Below are positions 7,593-15,228 of a stretch of 64,000 nucleotides of DNA, in pieces (positions within the stretch are counted from its first letter, which is position 1; the number at the start of each line of letters is the position of its first letter). This DNA comes from Nostoc sp. KVJ20. Its GTDB lineage: Bacteria > Cyanobacteriota > Cyanobacteriia > Cyanobacteriales > Nostocaceae. The stretch spans positions 62,001-126,000 of the forward strand of contig NZ_KV757658.1 in the NCBI RefSeq assembly GCF_001712795.1, read 5' to 3'. A model generated the notes under the pieces. It saw only the letters and a list, made by a program, of their open reading frames with translations, ran no database searches and had not been told where the DNA came from. A program made the position numbers and the translations under genes.

Positions 7593-8272
7593 AATTCCAC
7601 TTCAGGAATTGCTGCTAAATATTCCGTAGTTGATATTTCTCTTGCCAGCCATTTATCATGTGCTTCTTGAGGAGTTATTTTATCGGCTAAATGTTTCTTT
7701 TCATTGTTATCTCCTATAAAAGGAGCGATTGTTTCTTCTAGCCGTTTTTTGAAAGCTAAATGTTTCTTTTCAGAGTAAGTAAACTGGTAGATGCTGTCAG
7801 TATTTATGAATAAGTAAACTAGGCTAATTTGTTCTAATGGCATTCCAGTTCTTTCATGAAGGAGAAATAATCTCAATTGGGTTTGCCATTTGCTCTCAAG
7901 AATTTCAAATTTAGGAGGTTTTTGAATTGTCCAGTCAAACCCAACTACTTGATTTTCACCATAGATAATGAGGTCGCACTCACTATAGAGAAGAATATCG
8001 TGATATAAATATTGAAGTTGGGCGCTCCATTGTTTGTTTCCAGGAATGTTTAGAAAAGGTTTTACCTTATCAACCCAGTTATTAATTTGGGGGTATTCCT
8101 TTAAGAAAGGTTCGACTGGTAGCCCTAACCCAATTTGTTGCATGACAAGATGAAACTGACCTCCAGCAACTTCGGATTCACTTTTTACAGTGAGATTAGA
8201 ATAATTTTTCGTCGATAAACACTCTGGATGATGTTCGGCTAGCTCAAGTGTTTTGTAATTGAATCGATTCAT
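7589..8272 (-). CDS. PD-(D/E)XK nuclease-like protein, probably lacking the catalytic lysine
   Basis: The 227-residue protein follows the plan of small cyanobacterial RecB-like PD-(D/E)XK proteins: GGQFHLVMQQIGLGLPVEPFL near residue 37, a central strand with DLIIYGENQVVGFDW, then WQTQLRLFLLHERTGMPLEQIS and VYLFI. In active relatives the second motif reads D-W-K. Here it is GFDWTIQK, so the lysine is replaced or displaced, which would impair cleavage. It could be a structural or inhibitory homologue. It begins right after a hairpin plus T-run, so it may depend on its own promoter or on read-through. Confidence 0.55.
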   Translation of the reverse strand: MNRFNYKTLELAEHHPECLSTKNYSNLTVKSESEVAGGQFHLVMQQIGLGLPVEPFLKEYPQINNWVDKVKPFLNIPGNKQWSAQLQYLYHDILLYSECDLIIYGENQVVGFDWTIQKPPKFEILESKWQTQLRLFLLHERTGMPLEQISLVYLFINTDSIYQFTYSEKKHLAFKKRLEETIAPFIGDNNEKKHLADKITPQEAHDKWLAREISTTEYLAAIPEVEL

Positions 8273-8303
8273 AAAAATCTATCCCAAATTTGTTTTTTGG
8301 GAT
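8273..8303 (-). terminator. Terminator-like hairpin after the PRTRC ThiF gene
   Basis: ATCCCAAA at 8281-8288 pairs with TTTGGGAT at 8296-8303 (loop of 7). On the minus strand the stem is followed by AGATTTTT and then directly by the ATG of the next gene at 8272. It probably limits read-through from the PRTRC operon. Confidence 0.65.
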
Positions 8304-8334
8304 AAATGTGCGTGAGCTAGTTGTGGTGATTTGT

Positions 8335-9174
8335 CTACGGCATATAGTATTTTTTCAGATTGTCGATGCTTGCGTATAAACTTCGGGTTGACATTGCTTT
8401 GAGGTCAAAATAACTGGCAAACTTTTTCAACCCTCCCGTAAGGGTTAATTCTAGTAAGTACTGGGCTGCGATCGCACTCGTCATTTTATTGACAAATAGC
8501 GATTGATAATTCCGTGCTTGAATTTCCGCACATGAGAGGTTATTGGCTATGAGTTCTTCCAGTTGAGGAACTAACAATTCCGGGTGAACTAGCGCCGGGG
8601 AGGGAAGATGCAACCAGAATTTAGGTTTGTCTGAGTTATTGGCAGCTTGAACTATATCAAAATTAGAGTGCGTTCCAACTATTATTTGGCCGGAGTGGTT
8701 GCTGTTTCCACAATCCAGCCAAAATAGCGATGCTGGCTCATTTGCACTGTTCAGTTTGAGAACTGAGTGAATTTTGCTCCTGGCGGCGCTGTTATCCACA
8801 CAACCAATAATTACTGTTAGGGTGTTCCATGAATTGGTGGTGCGAATCATATCTTCTTCAAACCAGTCGCAAATGGCTGTAATCTCTATTCCATACTTGG
8901 CGCTGCATCTTGCAGCCAGTGTTTGTACCTTTGGTAGCCCAATTTCAGCTTGTTGATAATTTTGGCGGCTGATATTCTTGAGTTCGACAGTATCACCATC
9001 GACGATCGCAAAGTTAATTTCTTTTCTAGTGTGCTGGAGTTGCAGAATAATTCGACATAAATCTTCTGCAAGAAACCCGCCTGTTCCTCCTACTCCTACT
9101 AAAACAAAGTTGATACGAGTATGATTGCGAGGTAAGACTGGTAAAGCTTGTTGGTAAGCAGTTAATTCGAGCAT
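8335..9174 (-). CDS. PRTRC system ThiF-family (E1-like) adenylating protein
   Basis: The 279-residue protein has an E1/ThiF fold. The nucleotide loop is GVGGTGG (residues 27-33), followed by VDGDTVELKNISRQN (58-72) with the usual acidic and Arg-Gln residues, a conserved GLPKVQTLAARC segment and GCVDNSAAR. Such proteins adenylate the C-terminus of ubiquitin-like or sulfur-carrier proteins. No obvious ThiF-type thiolating cysteine loop is seen; LDCGNSN contains one candidate cysteine. It overlaps the JAB gene by 13 bp and is the last of six co-directional genes in the E-C-F-B-A-ThiF order reported for PRTRC cassettes. Confidence 0.88.
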   Translation of the reverse strand: MLELTAYQQALPVLPRNHTRINFVLVGVGGTGGFLAEDLCRIILQLQHTRKEINFAIVDGDTVELKNISRQNYQQAEIGLPKVQTLAARCSAKYGIEITAICDWFEEDMIRTTNSWNTLTVIIGCVDNSAARSKIHSVLKLNSANEPASLFWLDCGNSNHSGQIIVGTHSNFDIVQAANNSDKPKFWLHLPSPALVHPELLVPQLEELIANNLSCAEIQARNYQSLFVNKMTSAIAAQYLLELTLTGGLKKFASYFDLKAMSTRSLYASIDNLKKYYMP

Positions 9175-9758
9175 TTTACTTGTGGCGGAAGTTCAAATAT
9201 TTGATTAGGATTGATGTCGAAAAAGTGATTGTATATCCCGATGCGGGTATAGATTGTGGGAATGATATTCAGTGTGCCGATGATCGCGAACACTCGAAAT
9301 TTACCTTTTTCTTCTAGATTGTCCGCACTTGAAGGGTAAGCAGCTAGAGTTCCATGACTGTGTATTTCCAATAGCCCATCTGTATAGCTTTTATCGAGTG
9401 CGCTTTCTAAAGATAGGACGTGAGTAGAAGACGCAGTTTGCAGTGGCGTGTGACACCACCATTGGTTGTTTGTCACTCCCAAGTAGAATAGGATTTCCTG
9501 TTGGGGGTTGATACTGGCAGCATTGATAATATCAGCGATTACAAGGCTTGGGACTTTTGGGACTTTCAGGCGAAAGTAGGGTTCAAGAGGTTGGAGTCCA
9601 GCAACTTGAGTTTGAGTTAGTTGTAAGCAAACCTCTAACTCGCGGCGGTGCGATCGCAAGAAAAGCCCATTTGCTGCAAGCCAGTATTCTTGAAGTTTTT
9701 GGCTGTAGGGAGGAAAATTATTACTTATAGCGAAGTGATAACCGATAAAGGCATTCAT
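9162..9758 (-). CDS. PRTRC system protein A, JAB/JAMM metallopeptidase
   Basis: The 198-residue protein carries the complete zinc signature H-S-H-x7-S-x2-D (HSHGTLAAYPSSAD, about residues 133-146), with preceding acidic residues that could supply the catalytic Glu. JAB/JAMM enzymes remove ubiquitin or process ubiquitin-like proteins. In PRTRC loci this protein pairs with the E1-like ThiF protein. It is followed by ThiF with a 13-bp overlap and preceded by protein B with a two-base gap. All metal ligands are present, so the peptidase should be active. Confidence 0.88.
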   Translation of the reverse strand: MNAFIGYHFAISNNFPPYSQKLQEYWLAANGLFLRSHRRELEVCLQLTQTQVAGLQPLEPYFRLKVPKVPSLVIADIINAASINPQQEILFYLGVTNNQWWCHTPLQTASSTHVLSLESALDKSYTDGLLEIHSHGTLAAYPSSADNLEEKGKFRVFAIIGTLNIIPTIYTRIGIYNHFFDINPNQIFELPPQVKCSN

Positions 9759-9760
9759 GG

Positions 9761-10483
9761 CTAACTGAACAAATGATTGATAATGTCTTCTGGGGTTGTG
9801 ACTTTCCAGCTATGAACGGAAACAAGGTCACTTGAAGGGTAGGATTTGGGTTTAGACTCGTGCAATTTGATTAGCTGGTTGCAGATATTTTCGGGATGAG
9901 TTTTTGACTTGCCTTGGGACAAGTCCTTATTAAAGGGTGATTTCCAGAACAGATCCCAAGTTTGGCTTATAGTTGCAGCACTGCACATACCGGGAGAATT
10001 TCCCCCAAAACAAATACCAGAGTCGTCCCAGACGTTAGGTAGAGGTGGCTTGTACAGTTGCGCGTCTGGTTTAAATACCCTCCCTTTAACTGCCCACAGG
10101 TAATATCTACTACCGCATCCAGCCAACAAAAATGCAGGCATGGGGACAGTAATTACTTTAGTTTCCTGTCCCATAATTTGAATTTGATATTTTTGGGGAG
10201 AGTAAAACTGAATAATTGCCTCTCCCTCTGGATTTTTACCCCACCAAATCGTGTTGCTAGAAAGCCATCCAGATGTAGCAGTTTTACTTGTGAAGGCTTT
10301 CTCTACTGCTTCAGGGGAAAGAAATTTGTACTTAGATTTTTTGCCTTCGTGTTCGACTAAAATAAACTGTCCTTTGAGGATAACTAACTGCGCCAGTAAC
10401 TCATCTTGGGGAATATTTGCAAGCAGGATTTGCGATATACTTTCTAAGTTAATTATTGGTAATATGCTTGTATCTAAATTCAT
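9761..10483 (-). CDS. PRTRC system protein B, E2-like family D
   Basis: The 240-residue protein contains the PRTRC-B hallmark block: YKPPLPNVWDDSGICFGGN (about residues 145-163), followed by an Ala/Ser-rich helix and FWKSPFNKDLS. Such proteins are classed as a divergent E2 (ubiquitin-conjugating) fold, Pfam Prok-E2_D as I recall. The cysteine in GICFGG lies in the conserved core. Its start ATG overlaps the stop of the upstream gene (ATGA at 10480-10483), which indicates translational coupling. Confidence 0.82.
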   Translation of the reverse strand: MNLDTSILPIINLESISQILLANIPQDELLAQLVILKGQFILVEHEGKKSKYKFLSPEAVEKAFTSKTATSGWLSSNTIWWGKNPEGEAIIQFYSPQKYQIQIMGQETKVITVPMPAFLLAGCGSRYYLWAVKGRVFKPDAQLYKPPLPNVWDDSGICFGGNSPGMCSAATISQTWDLFWKSPFNKDLSQGKSKTHPENICNQLIKLHESKPKSYPSSDLVSVHSWKVTTPEDIINHLFS

Positions 10484-11208
10484 GATTTTGATGCTCTATT
10501 CCAAATTTTGACTGCTGCTTTCCGAGCAGGAAGAGATGTTTCTAGCAAGTGGGTAAGCTTATTTGATTTTTCCATCATCGAGACGGCTTCTTTCCACTTT
10601 TGACCGAGAAACATGATATTCTCATAAGTCCATTCCAGCCAATCGCTTGTTTCACACGTAATATCTAGCCAGATATTTTCAGTCGAGTGATCTATAATTC
10701 GTATGGCTGTATCTAAATATTGAAGAGGACTTTTATAACGACGGCATAGCTTGACAAGTGTCTCGAAGTAAATTTCTTCTGCTAGAGCAATGTAATCAGG
10801 AGTAAAACCAAAATTTAGTTCCCATTGGCTTATATTGTACCCTTGCCCCGTCAACGATAGGAGGAACTTCTCTGAGTATTCTAGTTCCTCGAAATCTTCA
10901 TACCACCACTCAATTTTTTGTGGTGACACAGGAATACTATTATGTTCAGAACTAAACTCAATCTCGTCGATATATTCTATTGGGAATAGATGATCATTCA
11001 CCAGTTGAATAAATTCAATTTCTCTATCCATATAGGCGCTTGCTGGATGTGATTGTTTATCAATATGAATGGTTGATTCTAGCCATTGTACAGGGAATAT
11101 TTTTTGATACAGACTTAAAAGATTTACTCGTTCGGAGAGATTTTCTAGGTAGATAATTGCTGTTAAACAAGTAATGGGTATTTTGAATGATTGTATGTTT
11201 GCAAGCAT
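10480..11208 (-). CDS. PRTRC system protein F-like
   Basis: The 242-residue, mostly helical, acidic protein occupies the slot between proteins C and B, where PRTRC protein F normally lies. Local resemblance to F proteins is weak: a helical block (PDYIALAEEIYFETLVKLCRRY) followed by ENIWLDITCETSDWLEWTYEN, with W-rich positions. The assignment rests mainly on gene order. A hairpin sits just upstream of its ATG. It may be a scaffold for the E1/E2-like partners, but no function is established. Confidence 0.6.
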   Translation of the reverse strand: MLANIQSFKIPITCLTAIIYLENLSERVNLLSLYQKIFPVQWLESTIHIDKQSHPASAYMDREIEFIQLVNDHLFPIEYIDEIEFSSEHNSIPVSPQKIEWWYEDFEELEYSEKFLLSLTGQGYNISQWELNFGFTPDYIALAEEIYFETLVKLCRRYKSPLQYLDTAIRIIDHSTENIWLDITCETSDWLEWTYENIMFLGQKWKEAVSMMEKSNKLTHLLETSLPARKAAVKIWNRASKS

Positions 11209-11216
11209 AATTAATC

Positions 11217-11239
11217 AGCCGCCATAACTCATAGCGGCT
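11217..11239 (-). other. Stem-loop upstream of the PRTRC F-like gene
   Basis: AGCCGC (11217-11222) pairs with GCGGCT (11234-11239) around an 11-nt loop, ending 9 bases before the ATG at 11208. No T-run follows on the minus strand, so it is not a standard terminator. It may tune translation within the operon. Confidence 0.5.
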
Positions 11240-11251
11240 ATAAATTTGTTA

Positions 11252-11674
11252 TTACAGTACGGGATATTTACTCGTGGTAGCAGGTTGATGCTCAAGGCTT
11301 CGAGTTACTTTTTCGATGTAGGTTTCCCAATTTTGACCGAGCTTGATAGCTTTTTCTATCTCAGGTTGTAGGGTAATTAAATTTTCGAGACTAATTTGAT
11401 TTTTTATCTCCAGAAGCTTTATCTGCCACCCTAACTTTAGTGCAGGATTTATTTCTTCAGAACTATTTTTCAATTCTCTGAATTGACTTCCCTTAGTACC
11501 TGCTTTTTTTACCAAACGAATTGAAACCGTATCATCAGTTGTTTGTCGTTCAATTTCGGCATTAGCATATTCTGGAAAGTAGACGCTAATAGCTGTTTTG
11601 AGGGTATTGTCATCTTGGGCGATCGCCTCATCAAGAGAAATTTCTTGTCCTTCGATAATCGCAATGTACTTCAT
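11252..11674 (-). CDS. PRTRC system protein C, ubiquitin-like
   Basis: The first about 70 residues match PRTRC-C proteins, which are assigned a ubiquitin-like beta-grasp fold: a short beta hairpin (KYIAIIEGQEISLDEAI), then ISVYFPEYANAEIERQTTD, then VSIRLVKKAGTKGS. The AGTKG sequence is the family hallmark near the end of ordinary short C proteins. Here about 70 further residues follow (a helical tail ending HQPATTSKYPVL), so no exposed Gly-Gly terminus exists. If the protein is conjugated, the tail would have to be cleaved, perhaps by protein A; this is inference. It lies five bases after gene E. Confidence 0.82.
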   Translation of the reverse strand: MKYIAIIEGQEISLDEAIAQDDNTLKTAISVYFPEYANAEIERQTTDDTVSIRLVKKAGTKGSQFRELKNSSEEINPALKLGWQIKLLEIKNQISLENLITLQPEIEKAIKLGQNWETYIEKVTRSLEHQPATTSKYPVL

Positions 11675-11679
11675 GGTAA

Positions 11680-12174
11680 TTAAAATAGTGACAGTTGGTT
11701 GTTAGGCGCGGGTGTTTTATCTTTATCTTCAGACAGATTGCGCTTTTGTACTTGTCTTGATTGTTCCTGTCTATTCTGATGTATAGTCTGCTTTTCCATC
11801 CTTTGCTTGCAGATATCTAACATCTCTGGGAGAGATTTTTCTAAATCCTGTAGCAGGTTATTTATGATAGGATGAGATGTTATCTCAGTAAGGTTAATTA
11901 TTTTGATAATTGGAGGTGCGCCTTTGATTCCAATTGAGACAATTACTGTTTCAGAATTTGGTATTAGTTGAATGGTTATTAAGGTGGTTTTTGTGTCATA
12001 ATTACCTAAATCTATCTCGGTAGATGAATCTGGGTTTATGACTTCAGTGTTTACTAATTCATCTAATGTTTCTTCTAAATCGCTATTCTCCTGAATATCA
12101 GGATTAAAATCTCTACTGCTGTAACTGTCTTCAAGGTTAGTTACATTCTCGTCAGGTAATATTTGACTGCTCAT
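11680..12174 (-). CDS. PRTRC system protein E-like
   Basis: The 164-residue protein has a disordered acidic N-terminus (about 55 residues), a two-strand block TTLITIQLIPNSETVIVSIGI, then APPIIKIINLTEITSHPIINN and a helix LLQDLEKSLPEMLDICKQRM. This order (LTI..., ...VSV..., proline, ...LTGTPAEL..., helix) matches PRTRC-E proteins, with a much longer N-terminus. A polar Gln/Lys tail follows. It lies three bases downstream of the primase gene and five upstream of gene C. The identification rests on pattern plus position. Confidence 0.68.
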   Translation of the reverse strand: MSSQILPDENVTNLEDSYSSRDFNPDIQENSDLEETLDELVNTEVINPDSSTEIDLGNYDTKTTLITIQLIPNSETVIVSIGIKGAPPIIKIINLTEITSHPIINNLLQDLEKSLPEMLDICKQRMEKQTIHQNRQEQSRQVQKRNLSEDKDKTPAPNNQLSLF

Positions 12175-12176
12175 GA

Positions 12177-13211
12177 TTAAGAGAGATTGGCTAATCTAAA
12201 TAAGGTGCGGATAGTGATACCTGTCTTGTTAAAAGACTGCCATTTGTAGGCGCATTCGCCTGATTTGTACTTAGGAGAAAGTTGGCTCCAAGTGTCCCAT
12301 GCTTTAAATAAAATGGGACTGACACTATGAAGTGCCATCCCGACTTGAATCCACGAGTGGTAATCATCTGCAAATCGAGGGTGTATGACTTCAAGTAGTA
12401 CAAGTGCAGTCTGGATATTTGTCTCGATTGAGGGAATTAAATGAGCGTATCTGTCTACCCCATATCTGCGGTTATATTTTTCTTGGGGTAGGTTAAACTT
12501 TCTTGCTTTCTCCTGTTTGGCAAGCATCTGAGCAATTACCCAGTCGGGAGCTATTTCTATTTGGCGCTCAGATGGACTACAGCCAGGAAGCCATCTGTAA
12601 TTTCTGCCCTCTGGATGAAAGGAAGGGGGAAGGATTGAGGCTAGATTTTTGCCTCGAAATTCCAGATGTTCATCCTTCCCAGTTTTGATTTTGCGAGATT
12701 TTACTTCCCAAGCTTTTGAATTTGGGATGAGGTATAAGCGCTGGCTCCGATATTTCCTTCCAGAGGTAAATGCAATTGTGGGAGGAAGGTATTTTTGAGC
12801 GCGATCGTGTAACGACTCCGTAGGAGTATCGGTTGCTTCGGCGGGTATTATCTGGTTGAGTTCTTCTGGTTCTGTATGTTCGTTAATTTGGATAATTTGT
12901 CGCCAGGAGGTTTCCCCGTCGCAGTCAATAGCTACTAAGTACCCTTGAGGATGATTGGAACCGCATACCAAAGCTACACCAGTGGGGGTGATCAATCTGT
13001 TATTTGTGCAAACTTTTAGGCGGCGGCGGACGAGTTCGGCTTGTAGTTCTCTGGGAGAGTAAGTATTTTTTTCCCATTCTTTCCCTAGAGGACGTTTACC
13101 AAAGGTGGGGACGATTCGCCATTCTTCGGGTAAGTTGTCAAGCGAAGATACCAAATGACGGATTTGGGCGTGCATGAGTTCATAAAGCTTTTTATTAAAT
13201 GACTCCTGCAT
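12177..13211 (-). CDS. Primase-polymerase (prim-pol) with PriCT-2 domain
   Basis: The 344-residue protein begins with a prim-pol-type fold: LPEEWRIVPTFGKRPLGKEW, then GVALVCGSNHPQGYLVAIDCDG with the metal-binding acidic pair (AIDCDG), TIAFTSGRKYRSQRLYLIP and HLEFRGKNLASILPPSFHPEG. A C-terminal PriCT-2 module follows (FADDYHSWIQVGMALHSVSP...YKWQSFNKTGITIRTLFRLA). Such proteins prime plasmid replication. No helicase domain is fused. Part of the segment between strands (about DNA 12800-12835) comes from a palindromic repeat. It stands where many PRTRC loci carry a ParB gene. Confidence 0.85.
   Translation of the reverse strand: MQESFNKKLYELMHAQIRHLVSSLDNLPEEWRIVPTFGKRPLGKEWEKNTYSPRELQAELVRRRLKVCTNNRLITPTGVALVCGSNHPQGYLVAIDCDGETSWRQIIQINEHTEPEELNQIIPAEATDTPTESLHDRAQKYLPPTIAFTSGRKYRSQRLYLIPNSKAWEVKSRKIKTGKDEHLEFRGKNLASILPPSFHPEGRNYRWLPGCSPSERQIEIAPDWVIAQMLAKQEKARKFNLPQEKYNRRYGVDRYAHLIPSIETNIQTALVLLEVIHPRFADDYHSWIQVGMALHSVSPILFKAWDTWSQLSPKYKSGECAYKWQSFNKTGITIRTLFRLANLS
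12801..12835. repeat. Palindromic repeat fragment inside the primase gene
   Basis: GCGATCGTGTAACGACTCCG, followed by TAGGAGTATCGGTTGC, shares the GACTCC...GGAGTATCG palindrome with the repeat inside dnaX (2905-2925). It encodes the extra-looking peptide TDTPTESLHDRA before the conserved LPPTIAFTSG motif. The frame is preserved. Confidence 0.6.
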
Positions 13212-13226
13212 CCTTATTGCGTTAGT

Positions 13227-14246
13227 TTATGTAGTGGTTTTCATTTCTGTTGGCTCTGGTTCTACTTGAATGATGCGAACTCTACCCATCATTTGTTTTA
13301 TATTTCTCTTGACGTAGAAATTACCCCCAATTGCCAGTCCGTAATGGCACATATCGCAAAGTTCTTTATCCATGTCAATGTAAGAGCCTTTAAACGATTT
13401 GGTTCTAAACCCCAAATTATTCTGAATTTTTGCCGTGTTTATGTGCCAAACTGTTACGCGCTCATAGCACTGTTGTTTGAGATATTCTTGCACTAATCTG
13501 TCTATACCTCTGGCATCGCTGATGTGGATTTCTGCCCCCAGATTAATAATAGTGTTAAGGCGTGCGATCGCATCTGTTGGAAGTTTAGTAATGGATGTAT
13601 CTCTGTCACCGAATATATAAATTTGGATACGTTGTGACGGAAGAGTTTGGTTATTGATAACTCGGTTTTTGTATTTATCCAGGTAATTTTTTGCTTTATA
13701 GTTAGCAGGAAAGTGATGGGATGATAGCAGCCACTTCTGAAGATTAGTAAGGAATTCTGGGCTGACTAGCTCGTTGATTGGTGAGACTAATGTTTCAGCC
13801 ATTTTGTAGTGGTTACGAACGAACATTAATAGCTTGCCTAAATAGTTTTCTCCAGTGTCTCCTGTGGGAATAGCTTTACCATCTTTGGTAACGACAGCCG
13901 GAGCACCCCAGAATAAATCTCCCCAGGAATTCCACTCAACAAGTGATTCACCGTATGTTAGCATTAGTTCCTTATACCATGTGCCAGAAGGATGAAATTT
14001 TATGACTAGTCCTTTGAGCATGACGGCAATTTTGATATTTTCCCAGCCGCAACGCAGAGATATCTTTTTGCCAGCAAGTTTTGCTTGAGCTGGATTGAGG
14101 GATGCAATATATTTTTGTTCTTCTGGGTTGGTTGTCTTTTGGGCTTGGAAAAAATTCTCAACTGACCAGTATTTGATACCATCGGCTGTGATAGGTTCTG
14201 CTAGCAACTCAAAATTTGAAAACCAGTTTTTAATTTTTGCTTGCAT
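13227..14246 (-). CDS. NADAR-domain protein fused to a SLOG (DprA/Rossmann-like) domain
   Basis: This is a 339-residue two-domain protein. Residues 1-145 are a NADAR/YbiA-like domain (NWFSNFELLAEPITADGIKY, WSVENFFQAQKTTNPEEQ, AKLAGKKISLRCGWENIK, GDLFWGAPAVVTKDG, GENYLGKLLMFVRNHY). This family removes ADP-ribose from guanine or acts on damaged nucleotide intermediates. From about 200, IYIFGDRDTSITKLPTDAIARL, ISDARGIDRLVQEYLKQQCYE and VTVWHINTA match a SLOG-type nucleotide-binding Rossmann domain. Together they suggest handling of ADP-ribose or a nucleotide signal. The gene lies 15 bp upstream of the primase and probably shares a transcript with the PRTRC genes. Confidence 0.75.
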   Translation of the reverse strand: MQAKIKNWFSNFELLAEPITADGIKYWSVENFFQAQKTTNPEEQKYIASLNPAQAKLAGKKISLRCGWENIKIAVMLKGLVIKFHPSGTWYKELMLTYGESLVEWNSWGDLFWGAPAVVTKDGKAIPTGDTGENYLGKLLMFVRNHYKMAETLVSPINELVSPEFLTNLQKWLLSSHHFPANYKAKNYLDKYKNRVINNQTLPSQRIQIYIFGDRDTSITKLPTDAIARLNTIINLGAEIHISDARGIDRLVQEYLKQQCYERVTVWHINTAKIQNNLGFRTKSFKGSYIDMDKELCDMCHYGLAIGGNFYVKRNIKQMMGRVRIIQVEPEPTEMKTTT

Positions 14247-14312
14247 TGACTTTAATTGTTAAATATGATTAAAGGGATATGCGTAGCATTAGTATATAAA
14301 TTGCTTTTTTAG

Positions 14313-14337
14313 TACTACCAGTAAGTTACTGGTAGTA
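14313..14337. other. Strong intergenic hairpin
   Basis: A 12-base arm (TACTACCAGTAA, 14313-14324) has its full complement at 14326-14337, with almost no loop. On the plus strand it is followed by ATTGATTTTTT. On the minus strand, where both neighbours lie, the flank is A-rich. It sits between the gene ending at 14381 and the NADAR gene start at 14246. Confidence 0.65.
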
Positions 14338-14380
14338 ATTGATTTTTTATGAGATTAATATTTCAGATGGTGATTATGTT

Positions 14381-15127
14381 TTAAGCCAACCTTTGGTTAA
14401 GTGCATTTTCGACTTGATAAGTTCCAAGAGTACAGTTTGTATTGAAGGGAAACGTAGGAAATTCAAGATAATTATTCATGGTTTTTGTTACCTTGCATAG
14501 TACCATTATCCCTTCCCTACCCTTCTTTTCTTGATTGTGATAGTAGCTGATAACCTCAAACTCATTGTTACCAGCTTCAAATCTGCTTCCTACATATTGG
14601 GAGATAGCGTTTTTCCAATCTGGCTGCCAGAGCATGAGTGTATCTATTGCCATTGCTCTAACAACCGGGTTATCTAATTTAATCAGGATATCTGGTAAGT
14701 AATGGCATTGTTTGGCAATTACCTCTCGTGCGTAATTTATTAGCCAATACTCTGCTTCTTTTAAGAGAGCTTTTGATTCTAGATTTTGGCATACTTCATC
14801 GTAAACTTTAGACATTAAATATGCCCTTTGTTCAAAAACCATCCCATTAGTTCGTAATTTTAAGTCTGATGGATAATTAATCATCAAATCAGCAAGCTCG
14901 TCACTGATTTGAGGAAGAGTATATTTTTCATTGTCTTGCTCTTTTGGATGGGATATTTTTACTTCATATCCTAGATTGACAGCATGATTGATAATAAAGT
15001 CGATGCTATTAGACTCAACAAAATCTCCTAACTTAAAATCTGTTTCTAGGAGGATATCTGTTGGTGCATGGAGAATTTGAAACCGTTTAGGGTTTTGACT
15101 TGAATCCGCTAATAGTTCGATGTACAT
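14381..15127 (-). CDS. Hypothetical protein, 248 residues
   Basis: No family is recognised. The sequence is soluble and mainly helical (QRAYLMSKVYDEVCQNLESK, EAEYWLINYAREVIAKQ, NPVVRAMAIDTLMLWQPDW), with a beta-rich C-terminus (YYHNQEKKGREGIMVLCKVTKTM). It stands as a separate gene between two hairpins, downstream of the helicase terminator, with its own ATG at 15127. The helical repeats could be HEAT-like, which is a guess. Confidence 0.6.
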   Translation of the reverse strand: MYIELLADSSQNPKRFQILHAPTDILLETDFKLGDFVESNSIDFIINHAVNLGYEVKISHPKEQDNEKYTLPQISDELADLMINYPSDLKLRTNGMVFEQRAYLMSKVYDEVCQNLESKALLKEAEYWLINYAREVIAKQCHYLPDILIKLDNPVVRAMAIDTLMLWQPDWKNAISQYVGSRFEAGNNEFEVISYYHNQEKKGREGIMVLCKVTKTMNNYLEFPTFPFNTNCTLGTYQVENALNQRLA

Positions 15128-15187
15128 TGCTTATTCTCACAAATTTTCATAAATCTTGTGCGTAAGCGATGTATGTGGTTTAATTAC

Positions 15188-15217
15188 TGAAAAAATAATC
15201 CTACCCATCTTGGGTAG
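15188..15217 (-). terminator. Rho-independent terminator of the helicase gene
   Basis: CTACCCA (15201-15207) pairs with TGGGTAG (15211-15217) around a 3-nt loop. On the minus strand the stem is followed by GATTATTTTTTC. It lies 12 bp past the helicase stop at 15229. Confidence 0.82.
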
Positions 15218-15228
15218 AATTATCTTAA

